Positions 25,630 through 33,751 of a stretch of DNA of 64,000 nt are shown in pieces. The position numbers and the translations under genes were made by a program. The stretch is taken from the NCBI GenBank assembly GCA_964468205.1, contig CAYXVG010000022.1, positions 1 through 64,000 of the forward strand. The letters run 5' to 3'. The notes under the pieces are model-generated. The model searched no databases, was not told the DNA's origin, and was given only the letters and a program-made list of their open reading frames with translations. The stretch comes from CAWELS01 sp964468205 (GTDB lineage Bacteria > Acidobacteriota > Terriglobia > Bryobacterales > Bryobacteraceae). Position 1 is the stretch's first letter. The number at the start of each line of letters is the position of its first letter.

Positions 25630-26871
25630 ATGACTTCGAGAGAAAGAGTGTTGGCGGCCATCGGACACAAAGAGCCGGACCGCGTCCCCATTGACCACGG
25701 TTCCATGCGCTCCACCGGCATCATGGCCATCGCCTACAACCGGCTGAAAGAACACCTCGGCGTCACTGGCGGCGAGACGTTCGTCTACGACGTCGTGCAG
25801 CAGCTTGCCCAGCCCGAACAGTGGTATCTGGACCGCTACCACGTCGACGCTGTCGACCTCGGCCGCGCCTTCTTCTCGCCCGGGAAGTGCCGGCCGTGGA
25901 CGCTTCCCGACGGATCAACGGCGGTGGTTCCGGGGTGGTTTCAGCCCGAACGCCGCAATGGCGATCTGATCGTCAAGGACAAGAACGGCCGGGATATCGG
26001 AATGATGCCGAGCGGCGGGCTATATATCGATCAGACCGTATGGCCGCTATCGGGCGGCGACGGCCTGGACTACAGCGGCCCGCTTGGCGACGCGATGGAC
26101 CAGGTGATCTGGGCGGCGCTTCCCTCCCCGCCGCACGATGAGGAATTGACCGAGGCGCGAATCGACGAGATCGTCCGCACGGCGAAAAAGCTTCACGAGA
26201 CCAGCGATTACGCCATTTCCCTCGCGGTTGGCTGCAACCTCTTCGAGTGGTCCCAAATGTTGTTCGGGATGGAGAACCTGTATCTTTACGTGGCCGGGGA
26301 AAAGCGCCGCTTGGGGAAGTTCCTGGACCGGCTCGCCGAGCATCACATGGCTTCGCTCGAGCGCGTTCTGCCGAAGCTCAAGGGTTACATTGACATCCTG
26401 GTGGTGGGAGACGACCTGGGAATGCAGAGCGGTCCCCAGCTTTCGCCGGCCTCCTACCGAGAGCTATTCCTGCCCCGGCATAAGAAGATCTACGAGTACG
26501 CCAAGAAGCTCAGCGGCGCGCGTCTGTTTATGCACAACTGCGGCGGCATCTACCAATTGATTCCGGATTTGATCGAGGCGGGCGTGGAGATCCTCAACCC
26601 CGTGCAGACTTCGGCGAGGTACATGGAGCCGGAGCGGTTGAAGAAGGAATTTGGCGGCGATCTTACGTTTTGGGGCGGCGGCTGCGACACGCAGGGCATC
26701 CTCGTCAACGGAACCCCGGAACAGGTGCGGGACGACGTGAAGCGCCGGCTTGAGGTTTGGATGCCCGGCGGCGGCTATGTCTGGAATCAGGTACACAATG
26801 TGCTGGCCGACGTGCCGCCGGAGAACGTGGACGCGATGCTCGAAGCCGCGTACGAATTTGGGAAATATTAG
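25630..26871 (+). CDS. Uroporphyrinogen decarboxylase / MtaA-like protein
   Basis: A 413-residue member of the UroD superfamily, which contains uroporphyrinogen III decarboxylases and zinc-dependent corrinoid:coenzyme M-type methyltransferases. The start MTSRERVLAAIGHKEPDRVP is typical. The region RLFMHNCGGIYQLIPDLIEAG contains a His-x-Cys pair, and GGGCDTQGIL gives another cysteine; such residues bind zinc in the methyltransferase branch and are absent in true HemE. I therefore favour a methyltransferase-like activity over porphyrin synthesis. The ATG at 25630 follows the DUF350-like gene. An in-frame TTG overlapping that gene's stop (25609) is an alternative start. Confidence 0.75.
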   Translation: MTSRERVLAAIGHKEPDRVPIDHGSMRSTGIMAIAYNRLKEHLGVTGGETFVYDVVQQLAQPEQWYLDRYHVDAVDLGRAFFSPGKCRPWTLPDGSTAVVPGWFQPERRNGDLIVKDKNGRDIGMMPSGGLYIDQTVWPLSGGDGLDYSGPLGDAMDQVIWAALPSPPHDEELTEARIDEIVRTAKKLHETSDYAISLAVGCNLFEWSQMLFGMENLYLYVAGEKRRLGKFLDRLAEHHMASLERVLPKLKGYIDILVVGDDLGMQSGPQLSPASYRELFLPRHKKIYEYAKKLSGARLFMHNCGGIYQLIPDLIEAGVEILNPVQTSARYMEPERLKKEFGGDLTFWGGGCDTQGILVNGTPEQVRDDVKRRLEVWMPGGGYVWNQVHNVLADVPPENVDAMLEAAYEFGKY

Positions 26872-26937
26872 AAAGCTTACGGTGGCGCCGGGGCGCGGGG
26901 CGAAAGCGTCCGCGCCGCCAGCTCCGAGGTACTCATC

Positions 26938-28110
26938 ATGCATAGACTCGCTTGTTTGCTCTTGATTCTGCCGGTGCTGGCGATGGCACAGGCTAATACG
27001 CTGACACGAGCGGAGATCACTGACGGCTGGATTTTGTTATTTGATGGAGAGTCGCTGTTCGGCTGGACCGAGGAGGGGGCGGCAAAATGGCGCGCCGCGG
27101 ACGGCACGCTCGTCGGGGACTCCTCAGAGGCCGGTTGGCTGCGCTCCAACAGCGCCTTCGCCGACTACGTGCTGAAGCTCGAATTCCGCACCGGGGAAGA
27201 AGGTAACAGCGGAGTCTTTTTGCGCTCGGCAAAAGAGGGCGAGCCGCACGTGACGGGCTATGAGTTGCAGATCTGGGATCAGCACCCGGAGTTCTGGACC
27301 GGCAGTCTCGTCAACCACGCCGCGGCGAAACAGAAGGGCCATAACGCCGGCGAGTGGAACAGTTACGTGATCCGCGTGCAGGGAGACCGGTGGATTGTCA
27401 ACCTGAACGGCGAACAGATTCTTGACGCCCGGGACGGAAAGTCGAAGATCGGTCACATCGGCTTTCAATGCAACGCGGACAAGAAGATCGAGTTCCGCAA
27501 CATCAAGCTGAAGCCGCTCGGCCTGGAGCCGATCTTCAACGGCCGGGACCTCTCGGGGTGGAAGAAGGTGGAGCGTCCGAAACCCGTGGAAGCCCCTCCG
27601 GTCTGGTCAGTGAAGGATAGCTCGATCCACGTCGAGAAGGGTCCGGGCCAACTGGAGACGATCCAGAAATGGGCGGACTTCGTGTTGCAGCTCGATATCC
27701 GCACGAATCCCCAGAAGGCGAGCCACCATCCGAACAGTGGCGTCTTCTTTCGGGGAACGCCCGGCGTCTTCTGGTCGGGATACGAGTCGCAGATCCGCAA
27801 CGAATACGAGAACGGGGACCGGACAAAGCCCGTCGATTTCGGAACGGGCGGCATCTACCGCAACCAGCCGGCGCGGAAGGTAGTGGCCGGCGACGGCGAA
27901 TACTTCACGAAGACCATCGTCGCCCGGGGACGCCATATGGCGGTGTGGGTGGACGGCTACCAGGTGTCCGACTTCGAGGACGCGAATCCCGCCGGCTCAA
28001 ACGTGAGGGAGAAGCAGGCCGTGTTGGACGCGGGCGTGATCAGCTTGCAGGCCCACGATCCGACCACGAATCTGGACTTCCGGAGTATTCGGATTGCCGA
28101 ACTGCCGTAG
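26938..28110 (+). CDS. Secreted protein with two DUF1080 (3-keto-glycoside hydrolase) domains
   Basis: A 390-residue secreted protein (signal peptide MHRLACLLLILPVLAMA) with tandem DUF1080 domains. The domain-start signatures are WILLFDGESLFGW (about 31-43) and LEPIFNGRDLSGWKK (about 197-211). Characterised members hydrolyse 3-keto-disaccharides and adopt a concanavalin-like beta-jelly roll. Both copies keep the GNSGVFLRS or NSGVFFRG strand. The ATG was chosen for the signal peptide. It stands alone, convergent with the following gene. A role in extracytoplasmic processing of oxidised glycosides, together with the Gfo/Idh proteins of this window, is inferred. Confidence 0.85.
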   Translation: MHRLACLLLILPVLAMAQANTLTRAEITDGWILLFDGESLFGWTEEGAAKWRAADGTLVGDSSEAGWLRSNSAFADYVLKLEFRTGEEGNSGVFLRSAKEGEPHVTGYELQIWDQHPEFWTGSLVNHAAAKQKGHNAGEWNSYVIRVQGDRWIVNLNGEQILDARDGKSKIGHIGFQCNADKKIEFRNIKLKPLGLEPIFNGRDLSGWKKVERPKPVEAPPVWSVKDSSIHVEKGPGQLETIQKWADFVLQLDIRTNPQKASHHPNSGVFFRGTPGVFWSGYESQIRNEYENGDRTKPVDFGTGGIYRNQPARKVVAGDGEYFTKTIVARGRHMAVWVDGYQVSDFEDANPAGSNVREKQAVLDAGVISLQAHDPTTNLDFRSIRIAELP

Positions 28111-28119
28111 GCTCAGGGC

Positions 28120-28139
28120 CGGGCGGCTTCGGCCGCCCG
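28120..28139. terminator. UUCG-loop hairpin between convergent genes
   Basis: CGGGCGGC (28120-28127) and GCCGCCCG (28132-28139) form a perfect 8-bp stem closed by the exceptionally stable TTCG tetraloop. No T-run follows on either side. Its right arm is part of a 17-base sequence repeated near 41.8 kb. It probably acts as an mRNA 3'-end or a repeat element rather than a classical terminator. Confidence 0.6.
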
Positions 28140-28142
28140 CTG

Positions 28143-29216
28143 CTACTGCCTTGGCTCCGGCTCGGCCGCTTCCTCGACAAACATCGCATCCGGCAGGTCT
28201 TCGGGGACATCGAACGAGATGACCGCGTCCGCCGTGTACTTGTTGTACATCCGGAACTCCACTTCATTCTTGACCAACATCTTGCCCTGCCGCATCCGCA
28301 TCTCGAACTTGAGGGGCAGCATGAAGGAATTTCCGCTGAGTTCCACCATGTCGTAGTCGAGCACCGTCCTGGCCTCCTGGACTGGGAATGCCGGCTCGAT
28401 ATTGATCGCTTCAAGAACGATTCGCAGCACCATCAGGTTGCCCCGGTCCACGTAGATGAGGCCGCGATAAGCCGGCGTAGTGCGCATCGTCTGCTCGAAG
28501 CTGATTGTCCAGCGCGATTTTTCCTGGCGCACAAAATAGTTGTAGACATGGCAAATCTTGCCCCGGAGTTTGCCCCAGCGCTCCCACTGAAAGGTGGTGT
28601 CGCTTTCGGGATCGAAGATCTCCTTCATCATGGTGCCGAATTCGCCGGTGGATGTGGATCCGCCCACCTCGTGCATTGCCAAATTCACGGGCCGGTCGTC
28701 GACGAGGACCACTTTGTAGTCTTCCTTCTGATCGAAGTAGCTGACCTTCGAAAGCACGGTGTCCATTTTGTGCCAAAACTCCGTGCCGCTCGGATCGGCG
28801 TAGCGCCTGTCGACGCGGGTGCAGATGAAGTCCGGCAACTGCCGCGTGTAGTTTTGAGCGTAGTCGCGCACCTGCCGGATGATGCGTTCCTGCTCCTCGG
28901 GCGAGGGCGGGGGCAAAGTGGGCTTCTCCTTCTTGACGGCGGGCCTGACGTCCGGCAGGCGATTGGAGGCCTCTTGCAATTCACGCAACACTTCGACCGT
29001 GCGCGGGCCTGCGCCCTCGGCCTGAAGGGTCTCGATGACGCCAGGACCCAGTTTCTCGGTGAGCTGGACCTGCTTCAGGTACTTAGCGATTTCCTTGTCC
29101 TTGTGCCCGAGTTTCAGGGAGGACTTCACGAAGCTGACCATCTGATTCACGGTCAGTTGCTGACCGCTTGCCGCCAGGCAAAGGAACAGACCCAGCGCAG
29201 CCACTCGCACCCACAT
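28143..29216 (-). CDS. Secreted hypothetical protein
   Basis: A 357-residue protein with a signal peptide (MWVRVAALGLFLCLAASG). Residues 20-85 are helical and charged. The segment ERIIRQVRDYAQNYTRQLPDFICTR is followed by a long beta-rich region (YKVVLVDDRPVNLAMHEVGG through FEMRMRQGKMLVKNEVEF). This arrangement is frequent in Acidobacteriota proteins of unknown function, sometimes called lipoprotein-like carriers, but I cannot name the family. Three cysteine-containing segments are scattered, with no motif. It is convergent with the DUF1080 gene. Downstream of its start there are 79 bases to the next minus-strand gene end. Confidence 0.6.
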   Translation of the reverse strand: MWVRVAALGLFLCLAASGQQLTVNQMVSFVKSSLKLGHKDKEIAKYLKQVQLTEKLGPGVIETLQAEGAGPRTVEVLRELQEASNRLPDVRPAVKKEKPTLPPPSPEEQERIIRQVRDYAQNYTRQLPDFICTRVDRRYADPSGTEFWHKMDTVLSKVSYFDQKEDYKVVLVDDRPVNLAMHEVGGSTSTGEFGTMMKEIFDPESDTTFQWERWGKLRGKICHVYNYFVRQEKSRWTISFEQTMRTTPAYRGLIYVDRGNLMVLRIVLEAINIEPAFPVQEARTVLDYDMVELSGNSFMLPLKFEMRMRQGKMLVKNEVEFRMYNKYTADAVISFDVPEDLPDAMFVEEAAEPEPRQ

Positions 29217-29295
29217 ACCTCTATCCTCTCAGATTGAGACGGCGCGAGGCTGGAACGGGTTGCCCCGCAAATCGGGCGGCCTCTCCCATGGAGGG

Positions 29296-30363
29296 CTAGC
29301 GCCGGCTAGGTCCAGCCGGTTGGGGCACGGTCTTTACGATGGCGTTCCAGACCAGCGGGGCCATTACCTGGTAACCGGCGGAGTTGGGGTGAAGCCCGTC
29401 ATCGGCAAGATCCTTTTTCAGGAATCCGTTGTCATCGACCATGGCGGAAAAGTAATCGAGGTAAGTGTGCCGGTTCTTGCGGCAGTAGTCCGCAATCCAG
29501 TCATTGAGCGCGAGAATCGTCTTCGGCGGCCGCTGGGGACTTCGCTCGAACATTGGATTTTCCCCCTTGTTGTAATCGTGTATGGGCAGCACGGAGGCCA
29601 TGATCACCTTAATACTGTGCAGCTTGGCGAGCTCGGCGATCATTGTCAGGTTGTCCTGAATGGTTGATAGCTCCACGCCGCGGGCGATGTCGTTGGTGCC
29701 GGCGAGGATAACCACCGCCTTCGGATCGAGGTCGATTACGTCAGCCTTCATGCGCCCCAGCATCTGGCCGGTGATTTGGCCGCTGATGCCGCGGTTGATG
29801 AAGTCGCTGTCGGGGAAGTATTCGTTCAACCGCCAGCCATCGGTGATCGAGTCGCCGAGCAATACGGCCCGCGGTTTCATCACTTGGGGAGGCCCGACGC
29901 GGAGATTCGCCTCGGCGTAGCGCTTCAGATTGTCACGGTCCGGAGCGCGCAACGCTCGCTCCCGCTGTTCCATCAAGGCCTGGAAATGCGAGTCGATTCT
30001 GGCCACGGCCGCCCGCAACTCCGCCGACTGCCGGGAAGCCTCCTCGGGATACGGGTAGGGCTTTGGCAGCGAATCCGAGAGGGCCAGGTAGGCACGCAGA
30101 GTCGTCAGCAACTCGTAGGTATGCCCGGGATGCAGATTGCGCTGCGCCTTCAGGCTGGTCAGCGACTGCCGGGAGTTTTCGATCAGCGGCTCGGCGGAGC
30201 GGGCCAGCCCCGGCACGGTAAGCACAGTTGACTCCATGAGTTGCATGCTTCGGGTGAAGAGTTCGCCGGCCTCCCGGCTCCCGAGCAATGGATTATCCTG
30301 GCCGGCCGCCCCGGTGGAGACGATCAAAACGGCCGCGACAGCTATGAATGCGGATCGGTTCAC
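29296..30363 (-). CDS. Secreted SGNH/GDSL-family hydrolase
   Basis: A 355-residue exported esterase/lipase-like protein. A signal peptide (MNRSAFIAVAAVLIVSTGAAG) leads into a helical N-terminal region, then the SGNH core: the nucleophile serine in LLGDSITDGWR, the oxyanion glycine in FINRGISGQ, asparagine in LAGTNDIARG, and the Asp-His pair in DDGLHPNSAGY. The family removes acyl or acetyl groups from polysaccharides and other esters; this subtype resembles platelet-activating-factor acetylhydrolase-like enzymes. Its start overlaps the end of the DUF3108 gene (30360) by 4 bases, so the two are probably coupled. Confidence 0.85.
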   Translation of the reverse strand: MNRSAFIAVAAVLIVSTGAAGQDNPLLGSREAGELFTRSMQLMESTVLTVPGLARSAEPLIENSRQSLTSLKAQRNLHPGHTYELLTTLRAYLALSDSLPKPYPYPEEASRQSAELRAAVARIDSHFQALMEQRERALRAPDRDNLKRYAEANLRVGPPQVMKPRAVLLGDSITDGWRLNEYFPDSDFINRGISGQITGQMLGRMKADVIDLDPKAVVILAGTNDIARGVELSTIQDNLTMIAELAKLHSIKVIMASVLPIHDYNKGENPMFERSPQRPPKTILALNDWIADYCRKNRHTYLDYFSAMVDDNGFLKKDLADDGLHPNSAGYQVMAPLVWNAIVKTVPQPAGPSRR

Positions 30364-31109
30364 AATTTTCCCTTCTCGACGAGACTCAGCGTGACGGTTC
30401 CGTACAGGCCGAGCCGTACCTGTATCTTGACAGGGAGGCGGCGCTCGTCCGCGGTCAGCCAGACAAACAGCCGTCCCTTTCGCTTGTACAGGACATTATC
30501 AAACAGAAACACCTCGTAGCGAACTGCGTCGAATTCACCGGCGGGCGTCTCCAGGGTATCGGTCTTCTGCCGGACGATTCTCGCGGACACGAACTTCTTG
30601 CCATTGCTCACGGGCAGTTCGACGGATTCTCCTGGCCCGAGATCCATGGCCCTGAAACGGGCAAGAGCGGTTAACTCGTCGTGCACGCAGTCCGGAACGC
30701 GGATCAGTTTGCGGGATGCGATCCGGTCACCCACCAGGTCACGGTCCGTGTAGCTGGCCCGGCCTGAGGGCGTTCGGTAGTCCGTCGTAATGTGCCGCCG
30801 GTTCTTCCCTTGTTTGACTTCGAAGACGTAGGAGTCGGCACAGTAGCCATCCAGATACTTCACTTCGTAATGGTTGTCGACGCCATAGAGATCGTCTACC
30901 ACTCCCTGGGTCTTCAAGCTGACGCGGGCGGTGGAAGGTTCCCCCGGCGATTCCGCGGTCTCGTATACGAGGCGGATATCCCCCGCATGCCAGAGTTTCC
31001 AGTCCACCCGGTAGTCGAGTACTTCGGCGGCGGCGCAGAGCCCCGCGCTCATGGCGAGAAGCGGAAAAAATCCAGCCAAGTTTCGCACCGGCCTCAAGAG
31101 TGATTGCAT
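30360..31109 (-). CDS. DUF3108-family exported protein
   Basis: A 249-residue exported protein. The signal peptide is MQSLLRPVRNLAGFFPLLAMSAGLCA (written here over its span, cleaved near AAAE). The mature domain matches DUF3108: RVDWKLWHAGDIRLVYE, GVDNHYEVKYLDGYCADSYVF and RLFVWLTADERRLPVKIQVRL, the last being the most conserved end of the family. A role in outer-membrane or cell-envelope processes is suspected for relatives. I chose the start at 31109 because it opens the signal peptide; upstream codons in the same frame lie inside the glutathione peroxidase gene. It begins only 10 bases from the divergent peroxidase start. Confidence 0.78.
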   Translation of the reverse strand: MQSLLRPVRNLAGFFPLLAMSAGLCAAAEVLDYRVDWKLWHAGDIRLVYETAESPGEPSTARVSLKTQGVVDDLYGVDNHYEVKYLDGYCADSYVFEVKQGKNRRHITTDYRTPSGRASYTDRDLVGDRIASRKLIRVPDCVHDELTALARFRAMDLGPGESVELPVSNGKKFVSARIVRQKTDTLETPAGEFDAVRYEVFLFDNVLYKRKGRLFVWLTADERRLPVKIQVRLGLYGTVTLSLVEKGKL

Positions 31110-31119
31110 CTTTACTTTT

Positions 31120-31641
31120 ATGATCCGACTTTTCTCGGCCACGTTTCTGCTTGCCGCCGCCATGTTTGGAGCTTCCGTTCACGACTACACGCTGCCGTCG
31201 ATTGACGGCGAACCCGGCCCGCTCGCTCACTACAAAGGGAAAACGCTGCTCATCGTCAACGTCGCCAGCAAGTGCGGGTACACGCGGCAATACGCGGGTC
31301 TACAGGAACTGTACGAGAAGTACAAGGATCGCGGGCTGGTGGTGCTCGGCTTCCCAGCAAACAACTTCGGCAACCAGGAGCCCGGCAGCGAGGCTGAGAT
31401 CAAGCAGTTCTGCTCGCGCAACTACAATGTGACGTTTCCGATGTACGCGAAGATTTCGGTGAAGGGCGCGGATCAGGCTGAGCTGTACAAGCACCTCACC
31501 GCTGCGGCCGGCGACGTGAAGTGGAACTTCACCAAATTCCTCGTGGGTCCGGACGGCCAGGTTATTCAAAAGTTTGACTCCGCCGTGGAACCGATGTCAG
31601 CCGAGTTGACCGGGGCCATCGAGACGTCTCTCGGGAAGTGA
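31120..31641 (+). CDS. Glutathione peroxidase family protein, exported
   Basis: A thiol peroxidase of 173 residues that reduces peroxides. Peroxidatic Cys52 lies in NVASKCGYT, and Gln86 (FGNQEPGS) and Trp135 (KWNFTKFLV) complete the catalytic triad. A second cysteine at 98 may be resolving, which would make it thioredoxin-dependent rather than glutathione-dependent. Residues 1-18 (MIRLFSATFLLAAAMFGA) look like a signal peptide, so the enzyme may act in the periplasm. Its start is 10 bases from the divergent DUF3108 start. It ends one base before the convergent FMN reductase gene, with no terminator visible. Confidence 0.88.
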   Translation: MIRLFSATFLLAAAMFGASVHDYTLPSIDGEPGPLAHYKGKTLLIVNVASKCGYTRQYAGLQELYEKYKDRGLVVLGFPANNFGNQEPGSEAEIKQFCSRNYNVTFPMYAKISVKGADQAELYKHLTAAAGDVKWNFTKFLVGPDGQVIQKFDSAVEPMSAELTGAIETSLGK

Positions 31642-31642
31642 C

Positions 31643-32239
31643 CTACTCGGCTTGCGAACGGGTCATCTGCTCGAGCGAAATTCGCGGACAGATGTTCCGC
31701 TCGATATAGTCCACCAGATTGTGGGCGACGCCGCGGATCCGCTTGCCAGCGGCCTCGTCAAGGCAGTTCCCCTCCCCGTCGAATACTTTGTTGACGGCAG
31801 CCACGGAGACGGGTCCGGGGAGCACGATGCCGCCCACGTGGGAGCAAACGCTGCGGAGATGCTCCAGGGCCTTGACGGCGCCGATCACGCCCGCCGCCAC
31901 GCCCAGCAGGGCAATCGGTTTGCCGCCCAGCACGGAGGGGAATCCCATGTTGTCGATCATCAGCTTGACGGTGCTCGAATAACTGCCATGATATTCGGGC
32001 GTGGCCAGTACCACGCCGGTGGCTTGCAGAATTCTCTCCCTCATCGACTCCACATCAGCCGGATCGGATTCGCCGCCCGGGGGAGCGAGACGCATCCTGG
32101 CGGGATCCACTGTCCGCACCGTCACTCCATCGAGGGCGGCGAGTTCGTCATTCACGAGCGCGAGGGCCTTCCCCGTCATGTTTCCCGGCCTCATGCTGCC
32201 GAGGATCGAAACAATTCGAATATCGCGATTTCCTGCCAT
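31643..32239 (-). CDS. NADPH-dependent FMN reductase family flavoprotein
   Basis: A cytoplasmic flavodoxin-like protein of 198 residues. SILGSMRPGNMTGKAL near the N-terminus is the FMN phosphate-binding loop, and ATPEYHGSYSSTVKLMIDNM (about 88-107) is the second FMN-contacting region. Relatives reduce FMN, quinones, azo dyes or chromate with NAD(P)H. The length is normal. It is convergent with the glutathione peroxidase gene and has 111 bases before the next plus-strand gene. A role in oxidative-stress response together with the peroxidase is possible but rests only on adjacency. Confidence 0.85.
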   Translation of the reverse strand: MAGNRDIRIVSILGSMRPGNMTGKALALVNDELAALDGVTVRTVDPARMRLAPPGGESDPADVESMRERILQATGVVLATPEYHGSYSSTVKLMIDNMGFPSVLGGKPIALLGVAAGVIGAVKALEHLRSVCSHVGGIVLPGPVSVAAVNKVFDGEGNCLDEAAGKRIRGVAHNLVDYIERNICPRISLEQMTRSQAE

Positions 32240-32351
32240 TTTCTCCCCCGGTCTGAATCGTCGCTATTCCGCTGGGACGTTCCTCGATTTTACCGCCGCA
32301 TCACAACTTCCGCCGAACAGCCGGGTTAGGATGAGAAGAGGGAGGGTTGTC

Positions 32352-32984
32352 ATGCCCAGATCCTTGATAGTGGCGCTGGCGGGGCTCGCCGCGGCGATTC
32401 CCGGATGGAGCGCCGAGATTCCCGCGGGAACGCACGTTTTGCTCCACATGGTGAACTCCGTCAGCACGAAGACCGCACAGGAAGGCGACTATGTCTACAT
32501 GCGGACCGCGAGCCCGATTTCGGTTGACGACCGTATTGTGGTACCGCCGAACAGCTACGTTCAGGGACGGGTCACTTATGCGCAACGGGCGGGGAAAATA
32601 AAGGGCCGCGCGCAGATGGCAATCCGGCTGGAAACCCTCACGCTCCCACGCGGAATGACGCTGCGCCTCAACGTCAGTCCTAGTTCGCTCGATGCGGGCG
32701 AGAGCGGGCAGCGCATTGACAAGGAGGAAGGCGTCATCAAACAGTCAGGCGACCGCGGCCGCGACGCAAAACAGATTGCGATTCTTGCCGGCAGCGGAGC
32801 GTCTCTCGGCGCCATCGTCTCGAGCCGCGGCGATGGGAGCGTATGGACCGGCGCCGGCATTGGCTCGGGCATTGGGGCGGGAGTCGGGCTGGCGACCGTG
32901 CTGCTCTCGCGAGGCAAGGATGTCGAGCTGCGGCCGGGCATATCGCTCGATGTGGTGTTCGACCAGCCGGTGACGCTCGACTGA
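32352..32984 (+). CDS. Exported hypothetical protein with glycine-zipper segment
   Basis: A 210-residue exported protein. The signal peptide is MPRSLIVALAGLAAAIPGWSA. The segment AGTHVLLHMVNSVSTKTAQEGDYVYMRT and the strand VVPPNSYVQGRVTYAQRAG resemble the outer-membrane or secretion-associated beta domains that often precede glycine-rich helices. A glycine zipper (GSGIGAGVGLATVLLS) lies near residue 170, and the end is VVFDQPVTLD. I chose the ATG at 32352, preceded by GGGAGG; an ATG 21 bases upstream has less support. The family is not named with confidence. It is single, with 88 bases before the next gene. Confidence 0.65.
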   Translation: MPRSLIVALAGLAAAIPGWSAEIPAGTHVLLHMVNSVSTKTAQEGDYVYMRTASPISVDDRIVVPPNSYVQGRVTYAQRAGKIKGRAQMAIRLETLTLPRGMTLRLNVSPSSLDAGESGQRIDKEEGVIKQSGDRGRDAKQIAILAGSGASLGAIVSSRGDGSVWTGAGIGSGIGAGVGLATVLLSRGKDVELRPGISLDVVFDQPVTLD

Positions 32985-33072
32985 CCGGCGTATTCCCCAG
33001 AGCGCAGGCAGTGTATCTCCACCCCCGGCCGTCCCGCATTTAAGATGGGATACGATCCTCAAGGATCAGGCC

Positions 33073-33546
33073 ATGTCGAGACTACTGACCCTCACCCTAC
33101 TGACTCTGGCGGCCCTGCCGCCCGCCCATGCGGAGTTCCGGCCCCCCGCGGTACCGCTGGTGGTCCACAATCCCTATTTCAGCGTCTGGTCGATGGGCGA
33201 TACTCTGCATGACGACCAAACCAAACACTGGACAGGAGTTCCGCACCCGCTTCATTCGAAGGTGCGTATCGATGGCCGGACCTTCCGGTTGATGGGGAGT
33301 GATCCGCGCCATCCCTGGCGCAATCCGGCGCCCACGGAAGCGCTGCCCCAAATCGCCGTCCGGGTACTGCCCACGCGGAGCGCCTACGAGTTTCTCAACG
33401 AAACTCCGGACCGCGTCCCGATGACCGACTGGTACTGGACCCACGACGGCAGACGCCGCGGCTTCCAGGCCCGCTCCGTTGTCGGCGGCGTCTTCATCAA
33501 ACTGCTAGCGAACGAGGACGTATGGAGGAAGTGGGCGGTCCAATAG
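33073..33546 (+). pseudogene. Internally deleted GtaA-type glutaminase-family gene
   Basis: A 157-residue open frame that joins the two ends of a much longer protein. A signal peptide (MSRLLTLTLLTLAALPPAHA) is followed by FRPPAVPLVVHNPYFSVWS and KHWTGVPHPLH, the DUF4964-type N-terminus of the GtaA/DUF4965/DUF1793 glutaminase family, up to ALPQIAVRVLPTRSAYEF. It then continues in frame with RVPMTDWYWT and GFQARSVVGGVFIKLL, the conserved C-terminal end of the same family. Full-length members have about 700-850 residues, so roughly 550-700 codons are missing without a frame change. A weak hairpin (33547-33563) follows. It is probably inactive. Confidence 0.8.
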
Positions 33547-33574
33547 CCTACAAAGAATGTAGGTTACCCTCCGG

Positions 33575-33697
33575 TCAAAGAATTGGTGCTCTATCTGAAG
33601 GAGCCTGCGGGCCGGGTCTGAGGGCGATATCCGTGGCGCCCTGCAGCGTTACCGGACAGCTCATCTTGAACGCGGGATAGCCATTGCTGGTCTTCAT
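33575..33697 (-). CDS. Possible small protein of 40 residues
   Basis: A minus-strand frame in a gap between two plus-strand genes. It starts at an ATG (33697) preceded by GGAG with 5-base spacing and ends after 40 codons (start MKTSNGYPAFKMSCPV). The composition is protein-like (no long runs of Arg or Pro, varied residues) and continues upstream in frame into the antisense of the metallophosphatase promoter region. No family is recognised. It could be a real small protein, the end of a decayed gene, or chance. Confidence 0.3.
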   Translation of the reverse strand: MKTSNGYPAFKMSCPVTLQGATDIALRPGPQAPSDRAPIL

Positions 33698-33751
33698 GAC
33701 AACTCCATAACGAGAGCTGTAAACCACCACCGCCGGTGTTAGAATCCCGGT

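Noticed and set aside
27669..29237. Plus-strand frame of 522 codons across the DUF1080 end and the secreted-protein gene
   Set aside because: The part over the DUF1080 gene is out of frame with it and the rest is antisense to a gene with a signal peptide; no motif supports it.
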